Shown: positions 1 through 7,187 of the stretch, one piece after another
Numbering within the stretch: position 1 is the first letter of the stretch
Layout of the letters: the number at the start of each line of letters is the position of its first letter
Assembly: GCA_024280815.1 (NCBI GenBank)
Contig: JAJRPL010000089.1
Location: forward strand, 1-11,422
Length of the DNA stretch: 11,422 nucleotides
DNA from: Bacteroidota bacterium
Lineage (GTDB): Bacteria; Bacteroidota; Bacteroidia; Flavobacteriales; Flavobacteriaceae
Direction of reading: 5' to 3'
Notes under the pieces: generated by a model
Databases searched by the model: none
Told to the model about the DNA's origin: nothing
The model's input: the letters and a program-made list of their open reading frames with translations, nothing else
Position numbers and translations under genes: made by a program

Positions 1-1266
1 ATAACACAATTCAGAACCGTCATATTGTGCGTCCATTAAGTTATTCTGATCATATTCAGACATATCTTCTCCATCCTCTAGCATTTCTTCGAATACTTGC
101 TTACGAAAGTTTAAGGTCCAATTAAATGAAGGCGAGTTGTTGTAAACTAATTTAGCATTAGGAACAACCTGTCTAATTCTATTAACCATGTGAGCAATTT
201 GTTTTACATTTGGAGTTGGTGTTTCAATCCATAAGAGGTCAGCTCCATTTTGAAGACTTGTAATACAATCTAAAACAACTCTATCGATATTAGAATCATT
301 TTTAAACTTATATAATCCGTTAGGTAATCGTATAGGTCGTACTAATTTTCCATCTCTTTTTAAAAGCACATCATCTTCTTGAGCTTCATTTATAGACACT
401 TCTTCTGCTTCTACAAAGGCCAAATATTGTGATGCTAAATCTCCAGGGTTTTGACTAACAGGTAGTTTTTGGGTCAAACCAGCCCCTTCAGAATCTGTTC
501 TTGCAACGATAATTCCATTATCTATTCCCAATTCTAGAAAAGCATAGCGAACAGCATTTATTTTTGCAATAAAATCTTCATGCGGAACAGTAACCTTGCC
601 GTCTTGGTGCCCACATTGTTTTGCATCAGAAACTTGATTTTCAATTTGAATTGCACAAGCACCAGCTTGAATCATTTTTTTTGCTAATAAGTACGTTGCT
701 TCTTCGTTACCAAAACCAGCATCAATATCTGCAATGATTGGTACTATGTGTGTTTCGAAATTATCAATTTCATTTTGAACATCTTCACCGTTTTCAAGTC
801 TTCTAAATAAATCATTCAACTCAATTGCATCGGCTTGTCTTAAGAAATCATAAATTTCTTCAATAAGAGACGGAACAGCCGTTTTTTCGTGCATAGATTG
901 ATCAGGTAATGGCCCGAATTCTGACCGTAAAGCAGCTACCATCCATCCAGAAAGGTATAAGTATTTTTTATTGGTTGTCTTATGATGTTTTTTAACTGAA
1001 ATCATTTTTTGTTGTGCTATAAAACCATGCCAACAACCTAGAGATTGTGTGTATTTAGACGCGTCTGCGTCATATTCAGACATATCTTTTCTCATAATAT
1101 CTGCTGTATACTTTGCGATATCTAAACCTGTTTTAAAACGATTTTGAGTAACCATTCTAGCAGTAGTATTATTATTAATTGAATGCCAAGATTCTCCATA
1201 TTTTTCTTTTAGGTTTTTTACATTTTGTAATGCAGACTGATAATTGTTTTGTGATAAATTTTTCAT
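1..1266 (-). CDS. aceA: Isocitrate lyase, partial (C-terminus beyond the left edge)
   Basis: Splits isocitrate into succinate and glyoxylate, the first step of the glyoxylate bypass, in the cytoplasm. I translated the minus strand by hand from the ATG at 1266; the frame stays open for 422 codons to the window edge. The catalytic signature reads KQCGH at residues 216-220 (active-site Cys218), followed by QDGKVTVPHEDF. A metal-site stretch IIADIDAGFGN precedes it, and the conserved YNNSPSFNW follows near the edge. The Q before CGH and the long N-terminal part match the larger (about 530 residue) isocitrate lyases of the Pseudomonas AceA type rather than the shorter E. coli form (KKCGH), so roughly 110 residues are probably missing. 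It follows aceB by 71 bp on the same strand and is likely cotranscribed with it, with a hairpin in the gap. Confidence 0.95.
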   Translation of the reverse strand, partial: MKNLSQNNYQSALQNVKNLKEKYGESWHSINNNTTARMVTQNRFKTGLDIAKYTADIMRKDMSEYDADASKYTQSLGCWHGFIAQQKMISVKKHHKTTNKKYLYLSGWMVAALRSEFGPLPDQSMHEKTAVPSLIEEIYDFLRQADAIELNDLFRRLENGEDVQNEIDNFETHIVPIIADIDAGFGNEEATYLLAKKMIQAGACAIQIENQVSDAKQCGHQDGKVTVPHEDFIAKINAVRYAFLELGIDNGIIVARTDSEGAGLTQKLPVSQNPGDLASQYLAFVEAEEVSINEAQEDDVLLKRDGKLVRPIRLPNGLYKFKNDSNIDRVVLDCITSLQNGADLLWIETPTPNVKQIAHMVNRIRQVVPNAKLVYNNSPSFNWTLNFRKQVFEEMLEDGEDMSEYDQNNLMDAQYDGSELCY

Positions 1267-1301
1267 AATTTTGTGTTACGTTATTTATTATTAATAATTA
1301 G

Positions 1302-1332
1302 ATCCTGTTGATTGTTACCGCAATCGCAGGAT
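1302..1332 (-). repeat. Imperfect hairpin in the aceB-aceA gap
   Basis: On the plus strand, ATCCTG (1302-1307) pairs with CAGGAT (1327-1332), and inside it GATTG (1310-1314) pairs with CAATC (1321-1325) around a 6-base loop. This gives 11 base pairs broken by a small TT/G internal loop. In the aceB-to-aceA direction it begins 5 bases after the aceB stop. The bases after it in that direction are AT-rich but not a U-run, so it looks more like an attenuating or mRNA-stabilising structure than a full terminator. In the opposite direction it is followed by TGTTTTTA, so an antisense terminator is also possible. The function is inferred. Confidence 0.45.
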
Positions 1333-1337
1333 TGTTT

Positions 1338-2930
1338 TTATATAAATTGATAAGCTGGTAGTGTTAAAAACTCTTCAAATGTTTCTGAAACTACTAACTT
1401 ATTAAAGAGTTTAAATGCTAGATTAAACTTATTGTTTTCACTAGTTGCTTCTATAGAAGAAGTGATTTTTTCAACTTCCTCATCAAATAATTTCTTATAC
1501 AACACTAGATTAAATTTTCTTCCATCGGCTAATTGAACTTCGTTTTTTAACCATTGCCATAGTTGAGTTCTAGAAATTTCTGCTGTAGCGGCATCTTCCA
1601 TTAAATTATAAAGAGCGACAGCTCCATGGCCTCGCAACCATGCTTCTAGATATAGAATGCCAACATTAATATTTTTCCTAATTCCAACTTCTGTAACAGT
1701 ACCTTTTGGAATTTCAACAAGGTCTTGTTCAGATATTTTAACATCATCTCGAGTAACATGCAATTGGTTTGGCGTTTTCATGAATTTATTGAATTCTTTC
1801 ATGGCAACTTCTACCAAAGCTGGATGTGCAACCCAAGTACCATCATGTCCATTTTTAACTTCACGTTCTTTATCTTTTCTTACCTTCTCTAATGCTGCTG
1901 CATTTGCTTCTTTATTATTTTTAATTGGAATTTGAGCTGCCATACCACCAATAGCAAGAATGCCACGTTTGTGACAGCGTTGAATCACTAGTTTTGAATA
2001 GGCGTCCATAAACGGAGTTTCCATTGTTACCTGATCTCTATTTGGGACAATAAAATTTTTATGATTTCTAAACTTTTTAATGTATGAAAATATATAGTCC
2101 CAACGACCACAGTTTAAGCCTACAATATGATCTCTTAATTCAAAAATAATTTCATCTAATTGAAAGCTTGCAGTGATAGTTTCTACTAAAACAGTGGTTT
2201 TAAAAGTACCTTTTGGAATTTTAAGATAGTTTTGAGAAAATACAAAAACTTCATTCCACCAACGTGCTTCTGTATAATGCTCTAGTTTTGGCAGATAAAA
2301 ATATGGGGCTGTATTATTGTCTACTAATAATTTAGTATTATGAAATACATACAATCCAAAATCAACTAAACTACCTGATACTTCTTCATTGTCAATTTTT
2401 AAGTGTCTTTCATTTAGGTGCAAACCTCTTGGTCTTACTAAAAGAACTGCTGTATCGTTATTTAGTTTATATGATTTCCCCTTTTTTATGTTTTCAAATG
2501 TAATTGTCTTTTTATTTGCATCAATTAAGTTTTGTTGACCTTGAATACTATTGTTCCAAGTTGGCGAATTACTATCTTCTAAATCGGCCATAAAAGTTTT
2601 AGCACCAGAATTTAAAGCGTTAATTATCATTTTTCTGTCAACAGGCCCTGTAATTTCTACTCGTCTATCCAATAAATCTTCTGGAATTTTACCTGCAGTC
2701 CAATCACGCTCTCTTATGTTTTTGGTTTCCGATGGAAATTTCGGAAAGTTGCCTCTGTCAAATACTTCTTGCTGTAACTCACGATTTTTTAGTAAGGTTA
2801 ATCGCTTCTCATTAAAATTTTCATGAAGTACTGTAATAAATTCTAACGCCTCATTAGATAAAATCTTAGGGTAATCATTATTAACTTGATTAGCGAATTG
2901 AATTTTTGATTCTTTTAGATTATGTATCAT
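1338..2930 (-). CDS. aceB: Malate synthase A
   Basis: Condenses glyoxylate with acetyl-CoA to malate, the second step of the glyoxylate bypass, in the cytoplasm. The protein has the family signature RDHIVGLNCGRWDYIF at residues 266-281 of the 530-residue form, the LLVRPRGLHL strand upstream, and EDAATAEISR, where D446 corresponds to the catalytic base of E. coli AceB. The frame is open upstream to an ATG at 2996, giving 552 residues, but I chose the ATG at 2930 (MIHNLKESK). The extra 22 residues are hydrophobic and unlike the family, and they would run through the promoter and the operator palindrome. The 530-residue length is normal for type A. It leads the aceB-aceA pair and is divergent from the RamB-like regulator, which probably controls it. 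Confidence 0.96.
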   Translation of the reverse strand: MIHNLKESKIQFANQVNNDYPKILSNEALEFITVLHENFNEKRLTLLKNRELQQEVFDRGNFPKFPSETKNIRERDWTAGKIPEDLLDRRVEITGPVDRKMIINALNSGAKTFMADLEDSNSPTWNNSIQGQQNLIDANKKTITFENIKKGKSYKLNNDTAVLLVRPRGLHLNERHLKIDNEEVSGSLVDFGLYVFHNTKLLVDNNTAPYFYLPKLEHYTEARWWNEVFVFSQNYLKIPKGTFKTTVLVETITASFQLDEIIFELRDHIVGLNCGRWDYIFSYIKKFRNHKNFIVPNRDQVTMETPFMDAYSKLVIQRCHKRGILAIGGMAAQIPIKNNKEANAAALEKVRKDKEREVKNGHDGTWVAHPALVEVAMKEFNKFMKTPNQLHVTRDDVKISEQDLVEIPKGTVTEVGIRKNINVGILYLEAWLRGHGAVALYNLMEDAATAEISRTQLWQWLKNEVQLADGRKFNLVLYKKLFDEEVEKITSSIEATSENNKFNLAFKLFNKLVVSETFEEFLTLPAYQFI

Positions 2931-2951
2931 GATTATATTTATATTTGGATG

Positions 2952-2982
2952 CAATGTTAAAACAAAAAAATCAAATAAACAA
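2952..2982 (-). promoter_or_regulatory. Candidate aceB promoter (Bacteroidota type)
   Basis: Read on the minus strand, TTG (2982-2980) is followed after 20 bases by TAACATTG (2959-2952), one mismatch from the Bacteroidota -7 box TAnnTTTG. The box lies about 21 bases upstream of the chosen aceB ATG. The spacer is the same as in the opposing regulator promoter. The -33 TTG directly abuts the palindrome at 2983-2994, so a bound regulator could cover it. No transcript data are available; this is a motif match only. Confidence 0.4.
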
Positions 2983-3014
2983 GCGAACGTTCGCAAAATA
3001 TTAAAATTCGCAAA
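2983..3014. promoter_or_regulatory. Palindrome and TTCGCAAA repeats, candidate RamB-like operator
   Basis: GCGAACGTTCGC at 2983-2994 is a perfect 12-bp palindrome in a very AT-rich region. Its right half runs into TTCGCAAA (2990-2997), which recurs exactly at 3007-3014, 17 bp further on. The first copy lies beside the presumed -33 of aceB and the second directly beside the -33 TTG (3015-3017) of the regulator gene. The actinobacterial RamB site, as I recall it, contains ACTTTGCAAA, so TTCGCAAA is a near match. The repeats are seen directly; that the neighbouring regulator binds them is inference. Confidence 0.5.
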
Positions 3015-3045
3015 TTGAGAATGTTCTTAAAATAGTTTATATTTG
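3015..3045 (+). promoter_or_regulatory. Candidate promoter of the RamB-like gene, possibly leaderless
   Basis: TTG at 3015-3017, a 20-base spacer, and TATATTTG at 3038-3045 match the Bacteroidota promoter consensus TTG-N17-23-TAnnTTTG without mismatch. The -7 box ends only 5 bases before the ATG at 3051, so transcription would begin at or next to the start codon and give a leaderless or nearly leaderless mRNA. There is no Shine-Dalgarno sequence upstream, which fits. Confidence 0.5.
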
Positions 3046-3050
3046 CTGTT

Positions 3051-4528
3051 ATGGAAGAAGAATATATTAAAATTATTTTTGGTTTAAAGTTAAAGCAGAT
3101 AAGGACTGACAGGAATTTATCACTATTTGGTTTGTCTAAGCTTTCGGGTTTATCTAAATCTTATTTAAATGAAATTGAGCATGGAAAAAAATATCCAAAA
3201 ACCGATAAAATTGCTATTCTTTCTGAGAAACTTGATGTACCATATGATAAAATGGTATCTTTAAAACTAGATAAAAATTTGGCACCTATTGGTGATTTAC
3301 TAAAATCTAAAATATTAAAAGAAATACCTTTAGAGCTTTTTGGTATTAAAGAAAGTAATTTAATAGATATAGTTGCCAATGCACCTGTAAAAGTTAATGC
3401 TTTCATCAGCACAATTATTAAAATAGCTCAGAATTATAATTTTACAAAAGAAAGCTTTTACCTCGCTTCTTTACGTTCTTTTCAAGAGGCTAATAATAAT
3501 AATTTTGAAAATTTAGAGCAACGTGTATTGAAGTTTTCAAAAGCCTATCAAATTGATATGAATCTAAAAATTACGTCTAAAGAACTAGAAGAAATTTTAA
3601 CTGAAGAGTATGGCTATGTTATTAAGAATAATGAAGTAATAAAGTATGAGAATATTGGTAATTTAAGATCTGTATTTGTCTCAAAAACTAAAACGTTGTT
3701 ATTGATAAATGAAATAGATGAAGCACAACGTACTTTTATTTATGCAAAAGAATTAGCCTATAATTTTTTAGATATTAAAGACCGTTTATATACTTTTCCT
3801 TGGATAAAGTTTGATACATTTGATCAAGTCTTAAATAATTTTTATGCATCATACTTTGCAGGTGCTTTGATTATACCTGCTACTAAAATTAAAAATCAAT
3901 TAAATCTAATTTTTAAAAAGAAAACTTTTGATGAATCATTATTTCTAAAAGCAATTGAAACTTTTAATGCTTCACCTGAATCATTCTATCAACGTTTAAC
4001 CAATATATTACCCAAAGCATATAATATTGATAATTTATTTTTTTTAAGATTTACTCATCAATCAAAAAGTGATAAATTCCATCTAACTAAAGAACTACAT
4101 TTATCACATCAACATTCACCTCATGCAAATGAAGCAAACGAGCATTATTGTAGACGTTGGGTTTCTTTAGATGTGTTAAAAAAATAAGCAATAATAAAAA
4201 AGAGCATGAATTTGACATGCAAATTTCTAATTATGAAAATGATGGAGTTAAATATTTAGTGTTATCATCAGCAACTAAAGATCCGTTTAGAAGTAGTCAT
4301 TATCGTAGTATAAGTATTGGTTTACTAATTAATCAGCAATTAAAACGAAAACTTAAATTTTTGTCAGATTCTAAAATTAAAGAACAAAATGTTGGAGTAA
4401 CTTGTGAACGTTGTGATGTTAAAAATTGTATGGAAAGAAAGGTTCCTGCAACTATTTTAGATAAAGAGGCTAAAAATGAAAAAATAGAAAAAATTGTAGA
4501 AGATTTAAAGATTAAGTATAGTTCTTAA
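3051..4528 (+). pseudogene. RamB/ScfR-type XRE-family regulator, frameshifted
   Basis: Transcription factor of the short-chain fatty acyl-CoA regulator family, related to RamB, which controls acetate and glyoxylate genes in actinobacteria. Residues 10-63 form an XRE helix-turn-helix. The middle is IrrE-like, but the HExxH metal site is degenerate (K233-E-L-A-Y237), so it is a sensor rather than a protease. The C-terminal domain has HYCRRW (C367) and a C452-x2-C455-x4-C460 cluster. The first frame (3051-4187, 378 residues) stops with TAA after AAAAAAA at 4178-4184. The rest continues in the -1 frame from 4184 to 4528, giving a normal 492-residue protein if rejoined. One missing A, a real frameshift mutation, or recoding would all explain this. 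It is divergent from aceB, its likely target, and convergent with the AraC gene, 6 bp away. Confidence 0.85.
4178..4184 (+). other. A_AAA_AAA heptamer at the frame break
   Basis: The seven A are set in frame as A AAA AAA and are followed at once by the zero-frame stop TAA (4185-4187). A -1 slip here joins ...DVL-KK to ISNNKK... and restores the C-terminal domain. The form is that of a classical -1 slippery site, but the only nearby hairpin (GCATG/CATGC at 4204-4220) lies 19 bases downstream, further than usual. A homopolymer miscount (8 A read as 7) gives the same picture. Confidence 0.4.
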
Positions 4529-4534
4529 AATGTT

Positions 4535-5410
4535 TTATTTTCTATATGATTTAAGAGACAAATCAGAATATTTTTTAAAATTAGTTTTAAAATACGAAGG
4601 GCTAGAATAACCTAACTGATATGCAATTTCATTAATTGATTTTTTAGAAGTATTCAGTATTTTTTGTGCTTCTTTTATTTTTTCAGCTTGAATAAAGTTG
4701 TGGGGTGTTATTCCGAAATGATGCTTAAATTGTCTAAAAAAAGTTGCCCTACTCATACAAGCTTTGTCAGCAAGTGTTTTGATATCTATAGTATCATGAA
4801 TGTTGCTTTTTATATGATGAATTACATGGGCTAAAGGATGATCTTGTATCTTCTGACTATCATAATTAGTAATTAGTTGATTGTGCATATCGGTCTGTAA
4901 ACAAGATAGAATTAACTCTTCAATTTTTAGGTTTAACCAGTAATCTTTATACTTTACATTTTGAGTATATAAATTTTGTATATTTTTTAAAGAGGCAAAA
5001 ACAAGTTCACTTCCATTACCCGTATAAACTTCAGTAGATTCTAGTTTTTGTTCTTCTTTAATTAATTTAGGAATACTGTAACTATCATTAATTTTATCTA
5101 AAATATCCCAAACCTTTTTTTTACTAATATCTAATCGGAAACAAATTAATGGATTTTCAATACTTACATTATTAACTTCTGTCTGGGCAGACAGTTTTTC
5201 ACAACCCATGGCTACCACTCCTGGTTTAAGATGGATTACTGAATCATTTGAAAAAATTATTTTTTTTGCTCCGTTACTTGCATATCCAAAAACTACATTG
5301 TCAAATTCGCAATAAGAATTTTCTTTAGAGACAACATAACTCATAAGCAATTCTGATTCTTTTCCGGTGTATAAAGATGTTTGTGTAATTTTTTTTGAAA
5401 AATCAATCAT
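4535..5410 (-). CDS. AraC-family transcriptional regulator
   Basis: DNA-binding regulator, 291 residues. The C-terminal AraC domain spans about 191-291 and has two helix-turn-helix units: one around 207-233 (LADKACMSRATFFRQFKHHFG) and one around 258-285 (EIAYQLGYSSPSYFKTNFKK). The N-terminal 180 residues are a probable ligand-sensing cupin-like region. Their layout (a Gly-rich strand, then PLICFRLDISKKKVWDIL) resembles the AraC_N family that includes YqhC, the E. coli regulator responding to aldehydes; I hold that match only moderately. The gene is divergent from the aldehyde dehydrogenase operon across 234 bp containing direct repeats with AraC-type spacing, so that operon is its likely target. 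Its 3' end meets the RamB-like gene with a 6-bp gap and no clear terminator. Confidence 0.9.
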   Translation of the reverse strand: MIDFSKKITQTSLYTGKESELLMSYVVSKENSYCEFDNVVFGYASNGAKKIIFSNDSVIHLKPGVVAMGCEKLSAQTEVNNVSIENPLICFRLDISKKKVWDILDKINDSYSIPKLIKEEQKLESTEVYTGNGSELVFASLKNIQNLYTQNVKYKDYWLNLKIEELILSCLQTDMHNQLITNYDSQKIQDHPLAHVIHHIKSNIHDTIDIKTLADKACMSRATFFRQFKHHFGITPHNFIQAEKIKEAQKILNTSKKSINEIAYQLGYSSPSYFKTNFKKYSDLSLKSYRK

Positions 5411-5422
5411 AAACTAGTTTAT
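5409..5422. repeat. 14-bp palindrome at the AraC-family gene start
   Basis: ATAAACTAGTTTAT is a perfect palindrome that overlaps the first two bases of the ATG (5410-5408) of the AraC-family gene. It could be an autoregulatory operator or an mRNA structure limiting translation. In such AT-rich DNA a chance origin is also possible. Confidence 0.3.
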
Positions 5423-5474
5423 TAAGTTAAAAATCAGACCTAATGATTATTGTTTTATTTTTTTATGACAAAAG

Positions 5475-5560
5475 TTGAGACTATTTACATTGAGATTGAG
5501 ACTATTTTGCAATTTTTCTATTACATTTTTTACATAAATTGCGAAAGACTATCATGCAAT
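5475..5560 (+). promoter_or_regulatory. Direct repeats, candidate AraC-type operator
   Basis: TTGAGACTATTT occurs exactly at 5475-5486 and 5496-5507, a period of 21 bp or two helical turns, as for the tandem half-sites of AraC. A further TTGAGA sits at 5490-5495. A third, looser copy shares 12 of 14 bases (GACTATTTTGCAAT at 5500-5513 against GACTATCATGCAAT at 5547-5560). An inverted short copy, AATAGTC, lies at 5623-5629 close to the aldehyde dehydrogenase start. The repeats are seen directly; binding by the divergent AraC-family protein is inferred. Confidence 0.6.
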
Positions 5561-5601
5561 ATAGGAAAATTTTAATAAATAACCTGTTTTAAAAGTAATA
5601 C

Positions 5602-5614
5602 TATACTCAGTATA
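5602..5614. repeat. Short inverted repeat upstream of the aldehyde dehydrogenase
   Basis: TATACTCAGTATA is a 6-bp inverted repeat around a single central C, about 30 bp before the ATG at 5645. It lies in the likely promoter-proximal or leader region and could be a second protein site. No convincing TAnnTTTG box was found in this gap, so the operon promoter is not located. Confidence 0.3.
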
Positions 5615-5644
5615 TAAGATTCAATAGTCCTTAAAATCAACATA

Positions 5645-7141
5645 ATGAACAACACAAATACAAATGATAATTTAGCCTCAGAAAGGTTAAAGAAAATTTT
5701 CAAACTACAGCGAGAAGCTCACTTGAAAAATCCAAATCCTAGTATTGATGAGCGTAAAGAATTAATGAATAGAATTCCTGATATGGTTCGCAAATATCGT
5801 TCTAAAATAAAAGAAGGGTTGGTGGCTGACTTTGGTTCACATAGTGAAGAAACTACTGATTTATTTGAAATTGTAGCAGCATTTGATCGAGCTAAATACT
5901 ACACTTCTAATCTAGCAAAATGGATGAAACCTATAAAAAAGGAAGGAAACCCGGTTACACTTGGGCATAGTTCATTGTATGTTAAACACACTCCAAAAGG
6001 AGTGGTGGGTAATATGGCGGCATGGAATTTTCCTTATGAAGAGTTATACGGACCTTTATTTGATATGCTAGCTGCTGGTAATAAGGTAATTCTAAAACCT
6101 TCTGATTTATCACCTGCAAGTGGACAGGTTATAGAAGAAATGATTTCAGAATTTTTTAAAGAAGATGAAGTTGCAGTTATAAATGGTGGATTGGAAGTAG
6201 CAAAAGAGTTTACAAGTATGCCGTGGGATCATTTAATGTATACGGGTAGTGCTGCTGTTGGTAAATTGGTAATGGAGAGTGCTGCTAAAAATCTTACTCC
6301 TGTTACGCTAGAATTAGGAGGAAAATGCCCTACAATAATTGATGAAACTGGAGTCACAGATGAAAATATTGAGTTAATTGTCGGTATAAAAGTTGTGAAG
6401 AGAGGGCAAATATGCACGAATACAGATTATATATTTGTACACGAATCAAAAAAGGATGAATTAATAGATAAAATTAAAGTAACTTTTAATAATTGTTTAG
6501 CGAGTGATAATGGTATTTCATGTTCAACGGGTATTATTAATGGAAGGCATGTATCTCGACTTCAAAGTTATATTGATGATGCAAAGTCTAAAGGAGCTGA
6601 AGTCATACAATTAGGTATAGAAATGGATAGTAAATTACGTAATATGCCATTTTATTTAGTTATCAATCCAACAGATGATATGTTGGTAATGCAAGAAGAA
6701 ATTTTTGGTCCAATTTTACCAATCAAAACATATAATAACCCACAAGAAGTTACAGATTATGTAAATAGTCATGATAGACCTTTAGGATTATATATTTTTT
6801 CAAAAAATAAAACATTTATTGATAGAATTGCGAATAATACACACTCTGGTGGAGTAGGAGTCAATTTAGTTGCTTTACAGGCAGCACAACCCTCTCTGCC
6901 ATTTGGTGGTGTCGGAGCTAGCGGTATGGGTAGAATTCATGGGCAAGAAGGGTTTCAAGAATTTAGTTATGCTAGAGCATTTATGGAAAAAGGTGCTGGA
7001 GGAACGATAGACTGGATATTACCACCATTTGATAAAAGAACAAAAAAATTAATTAATGAAGTAGCTTATGCACCTATGGCAAAACAATTAAAGTTTGCAT
7101 TGTCTAGACTCCCAAAAATCCTTAGTGGAAAATTTAAATAA
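5645..7141 (+). CDS. Aldehyde dehydrogenase, coniferyl-aldehyde dehydrogenase-like
   Basis: NAD(P)-dependent oxidation of an aldehyde to its acid in the cytoplasm; 498 residues, no signal peptide. Visible motifs are AAWNFP with oxyanion Asn128, the coenzyme-binding VILKPSD (Lys151), the nucleotide-fold turn GSAAVG at 201-206, the general base Glu223 in ELGGK, and the catalytic Cys257 in RGQICTN. LPFGGVGASGMGR follows near the C-terminus. The pattern PKGVVGNMAAWNFP...VTLELGGK is close to the coniferyl-aldehyde / class 3-like branch (CalB type), but that branch acts on many aldehydes and the substrate cannot be read from sequence. It is first in an operon with the TonB receptor (46-bp gap) and the PQQ alcohol dehydrogenase, whose aldehyde product it would consume. 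The start ATG fits the family N-terminus. Confidence 0.93.
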   Translation: MNNTNTNDNLASERLKKIFKLQREAHLKNPNPSIDERKELMNRIPDMVRKYRSKIKEGLVADFGSHSEETTDLFEIVAAFDRAKYYTSNLAKWMKPIKKEGNPVTLGHSSLYVKHTPKGVVGNMAAWNFPYEELYGPLFDMLAAGNKVILKPSDLSPASGQVIEEMISEFFKEDEVAVINGGLEVAKEFTSMPWDHLMYTGSAAVGKLVMESAAKNLTPVTLELGGKCPTIIDETGVTDENIELIVGIKVVKRGQICTNTDYIFVHESKKDELIDKIKVTFNNCLASDNGISCSTGIINGRHVSRLQSYIDDAKSKGAEVIQLGIEMDSKLRNMPFYLVINPTDDMLVMQEEIFGPILPIKTYNNPQEVTDYVNSHDRPLGLYIFSKNKTFIDRIANNTHSGGVGVNLVALQAAQPSLPFGGVGASGMGRIHGQEGFQEFSYARAFMEKGAGGTIDWILPPFDKRTKKLINEVAYAPMAKQLKFALSRLPKILSGKFK

Positions 7142-7187
7142 ATCAAAAAAATCATTTAACCTAAATATTTAACTAAACTTAATAATC

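Noticed and set aside
1657..2826. Plus-strand open frames at 1657-1935 and 2551-2826
   Set aside because: They lie wholly antisense within malate synthase and show no recognisable domain; the same holds for minus-strand frames at 3161-3412 and 6229-6417 inside other genes.
2931..2996. Upstream extension of malate synthase to an ATG at 2996 (552 residues)
   Set aside because: The added 22 residues are hydrophobic, unlike the family N-terminus, and run over the operator palindrome and promoter match; the ATG at 2930 gives a normal 530-residue protein.
4204..4220. GCATG/CATGC hairpin as a frameshift stimulator
   Set aside because: It has only 5 base pairs and starts 19 bases after the heptamer, beyond the usual 5-9 base spacer.
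4157..4528. Separate 123-residue gene starting at 4157
   Set aside because: Its first residues overlap the regulator gene out of frame, and its sequence is the missing C-terminal part of the same protein; it is the downstream half of the frameshifted gene.
4523..4556. TCTTAAA/TTTAAGA inverted repeat as a bidirectional terminator between the convergent genes
   Set aside because: The stem is short and almost all A/T, with a 20-base loop; a stable terminator is unlikely and the repeat may be chance.
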